NCBI GenBank assembly: GCA_024685175.1
Contig: JAIKWD010000007.1
Span: forward strand, 1 to 64,000
Direction: 5' to 3'
Length of the DNA stretch: 64,000 nucleotides
From: Bacteroidales bacterium
GTDB taxonomy: Bacteria; Bacteroidota; Bacteroidia; Bacteroidales; WCHB1-69
This document shows positions 33,356 to 42,540 of the stretch, in pieces (position 1 is the first letter of the stretch; the number at the start of each line of letters is the position of its first letter). The translations under genes and the position numbers were made by a program. The notes below the pieces were generated by a model. That model had not been told where the DNA came from. It saw nothing but the letters and a program-made list of their open reading frames with translations, and did not search any database.

Positions 33356-35482
33356 CTATTGTACTAATATCTTACGAATGGTCTTGCCCGACTTCGTATC
33401 CATCTGTACCATATACAAGCCGGATGCCAAATTGGAGACATTCATCGTATGCAAATTATCACCAAGGCTGGCGTCGAAACTTTCAGCCAGCACCACTTTG
33501 CCTGTAGCATCCATGATCTTGCAGTTCACGACTTGCGACTCTTGCAAGTTGAAGCTTACGGACATGTTGTCGGACACGGGGTTGGGATAGATACGCAAAT
33601 CTTCGATACCGCTATGGTCCTCAACACCATCGAGAGCCCAATAGCGCAACTCAAAGCCATCTGCCTGATCCCAGTTGTCGGACACGAAGTTGACTCTCAT
33701 CTTGCTAAAGTTCACCAATTCAGTGCCTGTAGGAGGATTATATATGTCGAAACGTTTGTACAATGTCGGCGGCATGGTGGTATTGTCATAGACATCGACA
33801 AAATCGCCATAGCCGAGGTCAAACTTCGGGAAGGAGATAGAGAAGCCGGAGATATAGTTCAGAGACACACTCCATGTGCAATTGGTCTCCGGATGATAAT
33901 CCTCTCCTTCTGAAGAGCCGTCGGTGATGGCCATTGTCCAGTCATGGATTAGGGCATTGGTACAAGTAGGTGCTTCCAGTTGGGTTTGGTAAGACAAGAG
34001 GAAACCATAATAGTCCGTATTGGTTTCAGGGCCATTGCCATTGGTCGTGAACGTGATAAGGACGCTGTCAGCCGTCACCGTTATCTCCTCTTCTGGCACA
34101 TTTGTACCCGTATACACGGCTTTTACGCCAGACTCAACCGTAGGGCCATTATAAATAGTCAAGAAATCCACATTAGGATTCAGATCCAGACGGTCAAAAG
34201 AGAACGTGTAAGAAGTAGCTGTGGGAACGGCAACCATCCACGAGCAATCGGGGCCGGCCTTATAAGGTCTGATGGTTGCGGAGCCGTCCATCACATAGCC
34301 GAAGGAGGCAGTCAAGCGTTTATGGCCTTGGCATTCGGTGTTGAGAGCTGTATAGTAGGGTAAGATATGGATCACAGCCTCAGCATTGTAGTCGTAGTGT
34401 GTCCATCCGGCCACAAAGTTATCTATAGCATAAAAGCCATCGGAAGCGCCGCCCCATCCGTAGTTTATGTGGAGTTTATCCGTTTCATCGTAGCCATCTA
34501 CCACATAGGCATGGCATGAGCTCTCCGAACAGCCGGCAAAATAGACCGGACATTTAAGATCGATCTCATTTTTCAACAGATTGACAAAATTGCCTATTGT
34601 CGAGCTATCATATATGGCGCGAGAGAAGGTGTTGATGCCTGGATCATAGTCGAAGGTTTGATACAACTGTTTTCTTGCCGTTTCTGTGGCAGCGCCAGAG
34701 CCATCAGCAGTATAGCCCATTTGAATGGCTACGCCAAAGTGATGGACCAATTTGGCGATTTCGTTAGCGTAGCTCATAGGTCTGTTACACATAGCATCCC
34801 AGTTATAGGTGTGCTCGCTGAAGTTTACATACTGCATAGGGTATCCCGCCGGGATGTAAAGGGAAATACCGTGTCCGGATTTAGGATGATGGTGATAATT
34901 CATGATCTGAGCGCAAGCCAAGGCTACACAACCATTCGGCACGCGATAGTCATAATATTCACCCGATTGGACATCCCAAGGACAATACGTGTTGTAGAAT
35001 TTGTTCTGATTCCAGTGAGTGGTAAGCAAATAGTTATATCTATCTCCTTTCGTTAGGTTGGGTTCGAATTCGGCTGCCAAATAATGATCCCAAAGACTCT
35101 TGGCACTCTTCGTCGGCAACAACTTGGAGGATTCCGCAAATTGGATCTGCTGTTCATAATAATGGAAGAGGTCTTTTACCGGCGGGATCATCTCGAAATT
35201 TTGATCCAAAGAATAAGCCAAAACCGGAGGAGCCAACTTGGAAGCCGAGACGATCACAAAACCCAAATTACCAATATCATAGCGATACAAATAATTCATG
35301 TTTTCATTAGCGATAACCTCTTGCAAATACACTTGAACAGGTTCCTTGGACATGGACATGTACTTTTCAGTCACGAAACGGTTGGCCACCATGTCGGCCT
35401 CTTTTTTCGTCACACTCTGGGCCATGAGCGCGTTGACTATCATAAAACAAGCCAGCGTAAATAAAGGGATAAGCTTTTTCAT
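33356..35482 (-). CDS. C10 family cysteine protease (streptopain/interpain type), T9SS secreted
   Basis: 708 aa in layers: signal peptide MKKLIPLFTLACFMIVNALMAQ; propeptide about 23-110; peptidase C10 domain with catalytic Cys in NGCVALACAQIMNYHH and His in CHAYVVDGYD, then LHINYGWGGASDGFY. Two CUB-like beta domains follow, around VDFLTIYNGPTVESG and GDFVDVYDNTTMPP. The end is a type A T9SS sorting domain (IYPNPVSDNM ... GLYMVQMDTKSGKTIRKILVQ). It is related to Prevotella interpain and Porphyromonas PrtT. ATG 35482 is chosen so that the signal peptide is standard; 35488 is possible. Exported through the outer membrane, it probably degrades host or dietary protein. Confidence 0.92.
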   Translation of the reverse strand: MKKLIPLFTLACFMIVNALMAQSVTKKEADMVANRFVTEKYMSMSKEPVQVYLQEVIANENMNYLYRYDIGNLGFVIVSASKLAPPVLAYSLDQNFEMIPPVKDLFHYYEQQIQFAESSKLLPTKSAKSLWDHYLAAEFEPNLTKGDRYNYLLTTHWNQNKFYNTYCPWDVQSGEYYDYRVPNGCVALACAQIMNYHHHPKSGHGISLYIPAGYPMQYVNFSEHTYNWDAMCNRPMSYANEIAKLVHHFGVAIQMGYTADGSGAATETARKQLYQTFDYDPGINTFSRAIYDSSTIGNFVNLLKNEIDLKCPVYFAGCSESSCHAYVVDGYDETDKLHINYGWGGASDGFYAIDNFVAGWTHYDYNAEAVIHILPYYTALNTECQGHKRLTASFGYVMDGSATIRPYKAGPDCSWMVAVPTATSYTFSFDRLDLNPNVDFLTIYNGPTVESGVKAVYTGTNVPEEEITVTADSVLITFTTNGNGPETNTDYYGFLLSYQTQLEAPTCTNALIHDWTMAITDGSSEGEDYHPETNCTWSVSLNYISGFSISFPKFDLGYGDFVDVYDNTTMPPTLYKRFDIYNPPTGTELVNFSKMRVNFVSDNWDQADGFELRYWALDGVEDHSGIEDLRIYPNPVSDNMSVSFNLQESQVVNCKIMDATGKVVLAESFDASLGDNLHTMNVSNLASGLYMVQMDTKSGKTIRKILVQ

Positions 35483-35504
35483 ATACATTAGTTCAATAAA
35501 GCTG

Positions 35505-35512
35505 CAAAAATA
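35505..35512 (-). promoter_or_regulatory. -7 element (TATTTTTG) for the C10 protease
   Basis: On the minus strand TATTTTTG lies 22 bases before the ATG at 35482 and directly after the aldolase terminator. Confidence 0.7.
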
Positions 35513-35560
35513 ACAAAAAAAAGTTCCAACCCTCAAAAAAACTTCAAGGCTTGGAACTTT
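35513..35560 (-). terminator. Intrinsic terminator after the aldolase gene
   Basis: On the minus strand AAAGTTCCAA and TTGGAACTTT (35551-35560 and 35520-35529) form a 10-bp stem with a 21-base loop, followed by a run of T. It separates fba from the C10 protease promoter. Confidence 0.75.
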
Positions 35561-35591
35561 GTTTATATTTTGCTGCGAGCAGCGGTTATTA

Positions 35592-36668
35592 TTACAATCT
35601 GTCGATGCAGTTAAGGTCGGAGAAAGCGACTTTAAGACGCTCCACTACCGATTTTTCACCTTCACGCAAGAAAGCACGCGGATCATAGAACTTCTTGTTG
35701 GGCTTGTCATCGCCTTCAGGGTTGCCAATCTGCGATTGCAGATAAGCCTCATTCTTGATGTAATATTTGCGGATGCCATCCCAGAAAGCCCATTGCGTGT
35801 CGGTGTCGATGTTCATTTTCACAACACCATATTGAATGGCTTCCTTAATCTTGGCGGGTTCTGAGCCGGAGCCACCATGGAAGACGAAGTTGACGGGATT
35901 CGGCTGGGTGTTGTACTTCTTCATGATATACTCTTGGGAATTGTGCAAGATAATCGGTTCCAATTTGACGTTACCCGGTTTGTACACACCATGAACGTTG
36001 CCAAAGGAAGCGGCAATGGTGAAATTAGGACTGATCTTGCTCAGTTCTTCGTATGCGTATGCCACATCTTCAGGTTGGGTGTAGAGACGAGCACTATCGA
36101 TGCCGGTGTTGTCCACGCCATCTTCTTCACCGCCAGTGATACCCAATTCTATTTCGAGGGTCATTTCAATCTTCGCCATGCGGGCAAGATACTTCTTGCA
36201 TATCTCAATATTCTCTTTCAGAGGTTCTTCTGAGAGGTCAAGCATGTGAGAGCTGAACAGCGGTTTGCCATATTGGGCATAGTACTTCTCGCCTGCATCC
36301 AACAAGCCATCGATCCAAGGCAGAAGCTTCTTGGCAGCATGATCGGTATGCACGACCACGGGCACGCCGTAGTACTCTGCCATCTGATGGATGTGCATGG
36401 CGCCGGATATAGTACCTGCAATAGAGGCAGCCTGTCCGTCATTGCTCAACGATTTGCCGGCATAGAACTGACCACCACCGTTGGAGAACTGAATCATGAC
36501 GGGAGAGTTCACTGTCTTGGCCGCTTCCAATACAGCATTGATGGAGTCGGTACCCACCACGTTCACTGCGGGAAGAGCAAAATGTTCTTCTTTAGCGATT
36601 TTGAAGATTTCTTGAAGATCTTTACCATAAACCACACCGGGTTTTACTTTTTCTAAAATTTTTCCCAT
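35592..36668 (-). CDS. fbaA: Class II fructose-bisphosphate aldolase
   Basis: Zinc enzyme of glycolysis/gluconeogenesis that splits fructose 1,6-bisphosphate. The 358-aa protein has the length of E. coli FbaA. Signatures: VVVHTDHAAKK with a zinc His, a Glu-rich segment LEIELGITGGEEDG, FHGGSGSEP and NIDTDTQWAFWDG. The ORF track opens 25 codons too early; MGKILEKVKPG at 36668 is the family start. It follows the 107-aa gene by 31 bases and ends at a good terminator. Confidence 0.96.
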   Translation of the reverse strand: MGKILEKVKPGVVYGKDLQEIFKIAKEEHFALPAVNVVGTDSINAVLEAAKTVNSPVMIQFSNGGGQFYAGKSLSNDGQAASIAGTISGAMHIHQMAEYYGVPVVVHTDHAAKKLLPWIDGLLDAGEKYYAQYGKPLFSSHMLDLSEEPLKENIEICKKYLARMAKIEMTLEIELGITGGEEDGVDNTGIDSARLYTQPEDVAYAYEELSKISPNFTIAASFGNVHGVYKPGNVKLEPIILHNSQEYIMKKYNTQPNPVNFVFHGGSGSEPAKIKEAIQYGVVKMNIDTDTQWAFWDGIRKYYIKNEAYLQSQIGNPEGDDKPNKKFYDPRAFLREGEKSVVERLKVAFSDLNCIDRL

Positions 36669-36699
36669 AATTTTAAATTGTTTTATTTGATAATGAATA

Positions 36700-37023
36700 T
36701 TATTTCTTCTTTTTTCTTTTCCGATTCCATAGCCAAGAGGCAATATTGCTAGCCAACACGATAGCGGTGGACCATTTCGACTTGCCTAAAAGACCTGTGG
36801 CTTCACCTGCCATGCGTGTCACTTGTCCGATACCGCTCTCTGCGGCTCTTTTACCGAAGTTCCGGATACCCACTACTGAGCTCCACACCCTTTTAACGGT
36901 GTCCACATCTTCCGAATAGGCTTCGAAGTCTTTGCCCAACTTGGCCTCTTGCTTGGCAATCTGCCTGCGCAATTCACGCTTGCGGACCTCAATATCGTTC
37001 AAATTCCTGAACTTATCACTCAT
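36700..37023 (-). CDS. Small envelope-associated hypothetical protein
   Basis: 107 aa. The N-terminal half is a charged helix (NDIEVRKRELRRQIAKQEAKLG), probably coiled coil. The C-terminal half has a weakly hydrophobic segment (WSTAIVLASNIASWLW) and a very basic tail RKRKKKK. The ATG at 37023 overlaps the preceding holin-X gene by 8 bases, so they are translationally coupled. The function is unknown, but it forms a unit with the holin-X and YtxH genes. Confidence 0.72.
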   Translation of the reverse strand: MSDKFRNLNDIEVRKRELRRQIAKQEAKLGKDFEAYSEDVDTVKRVWSSVVGIRNFGKRAAESGIGQVTRMAGEATGLLGKSKWSTAIVLASNIASWLWNRKRKKKK

Positions 37024-37429
37024 GATCGCCTCCTTCCTCATCCAAGACTTCCACTTCGGCAGTTTTATCTTCCTCGCCATAGAGGATGCGACTGAACTTA
37101 CGGATAAGCGGCCTTACAAAGAGTTTGTCCTTAAAGATCAGCACCACCGCAATAATCAGGATAAACACGCCACACACGATAATGTATGCCCATGCCGCAC
37201 TGGTGGCCTGCACTAGCCAGCTGATCAAGGCTGACGACAGGTAGATGAGCACCGCCAAGGCACACACCAAGACGATAAGCATGGACAAGATGACGGATAG
37301 CAATTTCGATGATTTTTCCATCAACTCCAATTTCAGAAGGTCATAACGCTGCGACAAATAGATCTTCATGTCTTTAATGGTCCTGTCGTTGCGCTCCGAC
37401 TTCCCGAATATTCTACTAAAGAAATCCAT
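37016..37429 (-). CDS. Holin-X/DUF1469-type membrane protein (phage holin superfamily III-like)
   Basis: 137 aa. A helical N-terminus (TIKDMKIYLSQRYDLLKLEL) precedes two transmembrane helices (LSVILSMLIVLVCALAVLIYL and WAYIIVCGVFILIIAVVLIF) joined by a short turn. An acidic tail follows. This is the common chromosomal 'putative holin' of Bacteroidota, normally paired with YtxH proteins; no phage genes are near. The role is probably in envelope stress. Confidence 0.82.
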   Translation of the reverse strand: MDFFSRIFGKSERNDRTIKDMKIYLSQRYDLLKLELMEKSSKLLSVILSMLIVLVCALAVLIYLSSALISWLVQATSAAWAYIIVCGVFILIIAVVLIFKDKLFVRPLIRKFSRILYGEEDKTAEVEVLDEEGGDHE

Positions 37430-37437
37430 GTCCGCGA

Positions 37438-37671
37438 TTATTCTTGACTGTCATCATCAAACAACTCTTCATCTTCGGTCTCATCGGCCTCCGAAGGAGC
37501 ATCCTCACGCTGGCGTTTCAGTTTCTCTATCAATTTGTCTATCTCTTCTTTCGAAAGATTCTTTTTAATCTCTTGGCGAAGTTCCTTACCTTTTTCAGTG
37601 GTAAACAACAAGGTTACACCGGCAGCGGCTGCCGCGCCGGCCACAAATGCGAAAATTTCTGATGCTTTCAT
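37438..37671 (-). CDS. YtxH domain protein
   Basis: 77 aa. The start MKASEIFAFVAGAAAAAGVTLLFTTEKGKELR is the YtxH pattern: a small Gly/Ala-rich membrane segment followed by TxxKGKE. The tail is charged and very acidic (ETEDEELFDDD). YtxH proteins are general-stress membrane proteins. It is followed 8 bases later by the holin-X gene. Confidence 0.85.
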   Translation of the reverse strand: MKASEIFAFVAGAAAAAGVTLLFTTEKGKELRQEIKKNLSKEEIDKLIEKLKRQREDAPSEADETEDEELFDDDSQE

Positions 37672-37782
37672 TTTTGGATATATTAAAAGGTTTGTCGTTT
37701 GTCGTTAATGGTCAGTAGAGTAAAGGTGTTAGATTCTTTATCGGTTCATTGGTTTATTGGTTCATCATCAACCGCTTTGCTG

Positions 37783-39912
37783 TTATTTCTTTATGTCATC
37801 ATAACCTATACGTTCCACTTTCTCTATCTGATCTATTTTCTCCAAGGATTGCATAAGATTCGTCAAAGCACGAACACTCTGTATGTACAACATCAGGGTG
37901 CCAGTGAAGACATTGTTCTTTGTCTCAATATTAAGGGATCGAATATTAAGATCCATTTGGGAGGTCACGATGTCAATGATTTCCTTAATTATTCCTTTCC
38001 TATCGAAGCCTGTAATGCGTATGCCGGACAAGAACGCGATATGCTGACCTTTTTTCCACTTGGTCTTGATGATACGATTACCAAATTTGGACATTTGCTC
38101 TATAGCATAAGGGCAACTGGTCTGATGAACCACAATCTTATCGTCGGCCACTTGGAAACCCACCACTTGATCACCAGGGATTGGATTACAGCAATCTGCA
38201 ATGACATACTTGATAATATCATACTTTTCATCAAGCATGAACACGTTGGGCGTAGCGGTCAGTTGTTCGTCAATGAGTTCATCAAGAGTCTTGTTGGAAA
38301 TCTCTTCGGACACCTTCTGCTGGAACTCTTTGAGCTGTTCATCTTTTTTGTTCTGACCCCGAGCATCCAAAAGACGTTGCGCTTTTTCAGAACGAAGAAA
38401 ATCGCGAATGCTGCGCCGCGCCTTAGGCGTGCGCACAAACTCAAGCCATTCAAGCTTGGGTGACTGCCTTTTCGACGTGATGATCTCCACTTGATCACCA
38501 TTTTCAAGCACCTTATCTACGGGCACTATGTTATAGTTGACTTTGGCACCGATACAACCGTCTCCCAGCTTGGTATGAAGAGCATACGCCAAATCAAGAA
38601 CGCATGAGCCGGCAGGCAAGGTCTTCATGTCGCCCTTGGGGGTGAAGACATAGACCTCCTTAAGGCCAAGGTTTAGTTTTACTTCGTTGAGAAAGTCCAA
38701 GGCATCTGCATCCTTGCTGTTGAGGATTTCCCGCGTCTTGCGCAGCCAATCTTCCAAACGATTGTCCATTTCGCTATCCTGATCGGTCTCTCCTTCCTCT
38801 TTGTATTTGTAATGTGCTGCAAGACCTTTCTCTGCAATTTCGTCCATACGTTTGGAACGAATCTGCACCTCCACCCATTTGCCGGCTTTGCTCATGGCAG
38901 TCACATGCAAAGACTGATAACCATTGGCCTTCGGGTGCGTAAGGAAGTTGCGATCGCGTTTGGGATTCGTTTGATACAACAAACAGACAATCTTATAGAT
39001 ACGCCAACAAATTTCAAATTCCTCTTCTACTGGACTGTCAAAGACAAAACGAACGGCAAAGATGTCATAGATATCGTCAAAATTGACCTTCTTGCGCAGG
39101 ATTTTTTGATGAATGGAATAGATGGACTTCGTTCGTGACGACACCTCGGCGTGAATGTCATTGGCTTCCAGGGATTCCTTGATAGGCTTCACAAACTCGG
39201 CGATCAGCGCAGCACGCTCCTCTTCCGTCTCTTTCATTCTAGCCGCAATGGCATAGTAATCGGCCGGATCGGTATAGCGCATGGCATAGTCTTCCAATTC
39301 GCTCTTGATGGTGTACAAACCTAGTCTATGAGCAAATGGCACATAAAAATAAGAGGTCTCCGACGCAATCTTAAGCTGCTTCTCAGGAGGCATGGAGGCC
39401 AACGTCCGCATGTTGTGCAATCGGTCGGCCAACTTGATAAGTATTACACGCACATCCTTTGACATGGAGAGGAAAATCTTTCGGAAATTCTCTGCCTGAA
39501 TAGAGCTACTACGGTCGTCCAACACCAAGTCTTCAATCTTCGTAAGACCGTCTATGATTTCCGCCACCGCATCTCCGAACATGTCGCGCATGTCTTCCAA
39601 CGTGTATTCCGTGTCCTCCACGACATCGTGCAACAAAGCACAGACCACTGAAGTAGTACCGAGGTTCATCTCCTGGCAGCAGATCATAGCCACTGCAATG
39701 GGATGATAGATATACGGTTCGCCGCTCTTGCGACGAACACCGTTATGGGCATTAGTGGCCAAGACAAATGCCTTACGGATGAGCTTCCGATTCTCTTCGC
39801 TCGTCTTATGATAGAGCACGGTGAGCAATTCACGGTACTTCCGGACAATCATCTTGTTCTCTAATTCCTCGTCAGGAACATACTCGGTTATTGGTCCATG
39901 TTCAGTTTCCAT
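37783..39912 (-). CDS. Bifunctional (p)ppGpp synthetase/hydrolase (RelA/SpoT homologue)
   Basis: Makes and breaks the alarmone (p)ppGpp. 709 aa with all domains: an HD hydrolase with intact LLHDVVEDT (about 92-100), synthetase with GYQSLH and EVQIRSKRMDEIAEKGLAAHY (about 310-370), TGS (VYVFTPKGDMKTLPAGS, about 425) and a C-terminal ACT domain (GIRITGFDRKGIIKEI). The intact HD motif argues for hydrolase activity, i.e. a bifunctional Rsh enzyme. It lies 33 bases after the subtilase gene on the same strand. Confidence 0.95.
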   Translation of the reverse strand: METEHGPITEYVPDEELENKMIVRKYRELLTVLYHKTSEENRKLIRKAFVLATNAHNGVRRKSGEPYIYHPIAVAMICCQEMNLGTTSVVCALLHDVVEDTEYTLEDMRDMFGDAVAEIIDGLTKIEDLVLDDRSSSIQAENFRKIFLSMSKDVRVILIKLADRLHNMRTLASMPPEKQLKIASETSYFYVPFAHRLGLYTIKSELEDYAMRYTDPADYYAIAARMKETEEERAALIAEFVKPIKESLEANDIHAEVSSRTKSIYSIHQKILRKKVNFDDIYDIFAVRFVFDSPVEEEFEICWRIYKIVCLLYQTNPKRDRNFLTHPKANGYQSLHVTAMSKAGKWVEVQIRSKRMDEIAEKGLAAHYKYKEEGETDQDSEMDNRLEDWLRKTREILNSKDADALDFLNEVKLNLGLKEVYVFTPKGDMKTLPAGSCVLDLAYALHTKLGDGCIGAKVNYNIVPVDKVLENGDQVEIITSKRQSPKLEWLEFVRTPKARRSIRDFLRSEKAQRLLDARGQNKKDEQLKEFQQKVSEEISNKTLDELIDEQLTATPNVFMLDEKYDIIKYVIADCCNPIPGDQVVGFQVADDKIVVHQTSCPYAIEQMSKFGNRIIKTKWKKGQHIAFLSGIRITGFDRKGIIKEIIDIVTSQMDLNIRSLNIETKNNVFTGTLMLYIQSVRALTNLMQSLEKIDQIEKVERIGYDDIKK

Positions 39913-39945
39913 ATAGATGGTTTGATTAGGTTCTGTAGAGATTGC

Positions 39946-41829
39946 TTATTGTTTGATCAATTTCTTAGAGACGGTTTGCACGCCGTCATTTAAGCGAAGC
40001 AAGTAGTATCCAGATGGTAGATCATTAATATTCAATGTATTAACACCTGGCTCAAGTAAGTGATTTTGAACTTGTCTGCCCGTCAAATCAAAGATTGCAC
40101 ATTGGATTTGAGGTTGTTCCGAACGCACAGACACATAGCATTGTCCGCTGGTGGGATTCGGGAATATAGAATAGGCGGATTGGGATACATGCAGATGCTC
40201 TTCGATACCGACAGTTGTAAGTGCTTTTAACACAGCCTGGTAAGCATTGATTTTGCCATAGCCGAAACGATTGACCCCCGCGCTTTGGGTGTAGTTGTCG
40301 TTAGTAGCCGTCTCATCAATAATACTACGTACCTGTTGCATGGTCAGGTACGGATTGGCTTGCAGCATCAGAGCCACCACACCAGCCACAAAAGGCGAAG
40401 ACATAGATGTTCCCGACAAAGAAACAAATCTATACGTGCGTCCATTAAAGGAAACCGAGCCGTTGTATGTGCCCGAATATGAATTCGTGTAGGAAGAAAG
40501 GGCTGCCGTCACATTCTTCCCAGGGGCGGAGATTTCCGGCTTCAAAACTTCATGGAAGCCGGGACCGGAGCTGGAGAAGTCTGCTATGTTACCACCAAAG
40601 ACAGCGCCAGCCGGGTTTTGACTTTTTGCCTGATGGGCAGCCACGCAAATAATTTCGTCTATGTTGCCTGGAGTGCTCACTCCATATTCAATATCGCCCG
40701 CTATCCAATCAGGATGAGCGGCAGGCGTGAGGAAGTCAGCGCCCCAGTTGCCGTATGCTTTAGTGATCTCAGCCACATTCCATGCGTGGAACATACCTTG
40801 ACTTGCCGTGACTGCCAAGCCAAATTTGTATTTGGTGACTTTTTTCACGCGGAGTCTGACAGAAGGTGCCTGGTTGTATTCATTAGTGGCGTGGATTTCG
40901 TAGTTGTAAAGAAGCGTGTCGCCATTAACCACGATGAATGTGTCCACATAACCGTCATTGCCAGTGGTTAGGACAAACGGGGTGGATGCGATAATGTTGA
41001 AAGAGTTATCCATGATATTCATCGAGAAAGCGAACGGACTGTTGGCAGAATTGGTCATCGAGATGGACGAGCCCCAGAGATTACTCGAATTATAAGGGAA
41101 ATCAAACTGGGTACGCATCGTGTCATTGGCGTTTTGAGAGAAGTCATACTTGAGGTGGAAGTTGACATCGCCATTATTGCCGGCGGAGGTCACAAAAACA
41201 ACACCAAGATCGGTGAGACGTTTCACTTCGTTGGCCAACACACCTGTACCGTCCATGTTATCCAGGATATACACACCCCAACTCATGCTGATGACTAGAC
41301 GTTTGCCTTCAGCTTGGGCCACGTTATACATCCAGTTCCAAGCATCGATGACTGCCTGATCGGTCAGGTCGAGTGTAGCGAACAGAAACTGGACTCCGGG
41401 AGCCACGCCCTTATAGGCCGTACCCGCGCCTGCGCCTCCCGCTATGGATGCGCAATGGGTGCCGTGATAAGCATAGTCGTAAAAATTAATCGTGTCACAA
41501 TGGGCATTGAGGAGCTCTTCCGGTCCTACATATTCCGTACCGTAGTTGAAGCCCGCCGGAGCCGGACCGGATGTTTTGAACTGATCCCAGGCACGTAGGA
41601 CACGATAGTTTATCATATTCGTATCGTAGAACACTGGATGGGTATAGTCAAAGCCCCAGTCGGTAAGACCAATGATCACACCTTCGCCGTCAAAGCCTTG
41701 GGGTAAGCCCGTCCCGGCCCATACACTATCCACATGTCCGTCCACCACGGCATTCTTTAGCCATACTTGACCTGAGACTATGGATATACAGGCCATCATT
41801 ATCGAAAGGATAAATACTTTTTTCATCAT
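39946..41829 (-). CDS. S8 subtilisin-like serine protease, T9SS secreted
   Basis: 627 aa. Signal peptide MMKKVFILSIMMACISIVSG. The catalytic triad is visible: Asp in IIGLTDWGFDYTHP, His in YHGTHCASIAGG and Ser in SLSGTSMSSPFVAG. A T9SS sorting domain closes the protein (IFPNPTSGQC ... SGYYLLRLNDGVQTVSKKLIKQ). Its gene begins 27 bases after the dnaX tau frame ends, on the same strand, and precedes the Rel/Spo gene. It probably acts on external proteins. Confidence 0.92.
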   Translation of the reverse strand: MMKKVFILSIMMACISIVSGQVWLKNAVVDGHVDSVWAGTGLPQGFDGEGVIIGLTDWGFDYTHPVFYDTNMINYRVLRAWDQFKTSGPAPAGFNYGTEYVGPEELLNAHCDTINFYDYAYHGTHCASIAGGAGAGTAYKGVAPGVQFLFATLDLTDQAVIDAWNWMYNVAQAEGKRLVISMSWGVYILDNMDGTGVLANEVKRLTDLGVVFVTSAGNNGDVNFHLKYDFSQNANDTMRTQFDFPYNSSNLWGSSISMTNSANSPFAFSMNIMDNSFNIIASTPFVLTTGNDGYVDTFIVVNGDTLLYNYEIHATNEYNQAPSVRLRVKKVTKYKFGLAVTASQGMFHAWNVAEITKAYGNWGADFLTPAAHPDWIAGDIEYGVSTPGNIDEIICVAAHQAKSQNPAGAVFGGNIADFSSSGPGFHEVLKPEISAPGKNVTAALSSYTNSYSGTYNGSVSFNGRTYRFVSLSGTSMSSPFVAGVVALMLQANPYLTMQQVRSIIDETATNDNYTQSAGVNRFGYGKINAYQAVLKALTTVGIEEHLHVSQSAYSIFPNPTSGQCYVSVRSEQPQIQCAIFDLTGRQVQNHLLEPGVNTLNINDLPSGYYLLRLNDGVQTVSKKLIKQ

Positions 41830-41856
41830 CGTAATATTAATTCAAGTAATTGTTTT

Positions 41857-42540
41857 TCAATCTCTTATTCTAAAATTCAACTCCTTGAGAAAATCCGCCA
41901 GTTTAGGATTTTGCTCCATCATATTCTCCACTTTATCTTCAGCGCTGTAGATGATTTTTTTCGTCTCCATATTATCATTGATAACAATCTCAATATCATC
42001 TACATTGATTTTGAAGTGACTCCTCCAGTATTCAAGTATAGCGCGTTTGCGCATCTCGTATTGCTCTTTTTGAAAATCATTGAGCACTTCAACCTTGATA
42101 ACACCATCTTCAAAAGCAGGGGCCTGATCCTTTAAAGGGTGGTAAATCATGTGCACGCTGGAGAAAATCTCCTCAAACATGGTGCGCCAACAGGTTTCAA
42201 AGTCTTCATTCTGTGTCTCAGCAGCAACAGCATCCTTTGGTTTAGGTTCTTCCGGAATAGTATCTTCGAGTTTGGGTACAATCGCCGGTTCTTCATTAGG
42301 AGTTTCGACGGGTTCCTGCTTCACTTCCTGCACCGGTTCAGGGTTCTGAGCAGGCCTCTGTGCTCTCGGTTCAAGGACCTCCTTAATAGACGGAATGTTC
42401 CGAATGGGAGGAGGGCCAGGATTTACGAATATCTGGCTGGAGACTTGCGGCTTATCGGATCGAGTTACGGCTTCCGTATCTGTTTCCGTGGTGGATGCCG
42501 TTCCACCCTCTGGGTTATTTACGCTCCTGCGATTGCCTCG
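41857..42540 (-). CDS. dnaX: dnaX tau-specific C-terminal part, reached only by frame change
   Basis: About 227 codons in the frame shifted +1 (equivalently -2) from the upstream dnaX frame. The first 120 residues are a Pro/Glu-rich linker (QRPAQNPEPVQEVKQEPVET). The rest is a folded domain ending NPKLADFLKELNFRIRD, like the C-terminus of Bacteroidota DnaX. There is no plausible start of its own: upstream in-frame sequence overlaps conserved dnaX in the wrong frame. Joined at the A6 run (42542-42547), the product would be about 594 aa, a normal tau length. A programmed or slippage-based frameshift, or less likely a sequence error, must join the two parts. Confidence 0.75.
   Translation of the reverse strand, partial: RGNRRSVNNPEGGTASTTETDTEAVTRSDKPQVSSQIFVNPGPPPIRNIPSIKEVLEPRAQRPAQNPEPVQEVKQEPVETPNEEPAIVPKLEDTIPEEPKPKDAVAAETQNEDFETCWRTMFEEIFSSVHMIYHPLKDQAPAFEDGVIKVEVLNDFQKEQYEMRKRAILEYWRSHFKINVDDIEIVINDNMETKKIIYSAEDKVENMMEQNPKLADFLKELNFRIRD

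Noticed and set aside
37016-37671. Prophage remnant because of the 'holin' protein
   Set aside because: The holin-X/YtxH pair is a normal chromosomal set in Bacteroidota and no phage structural, lysis or integrase genes are present.
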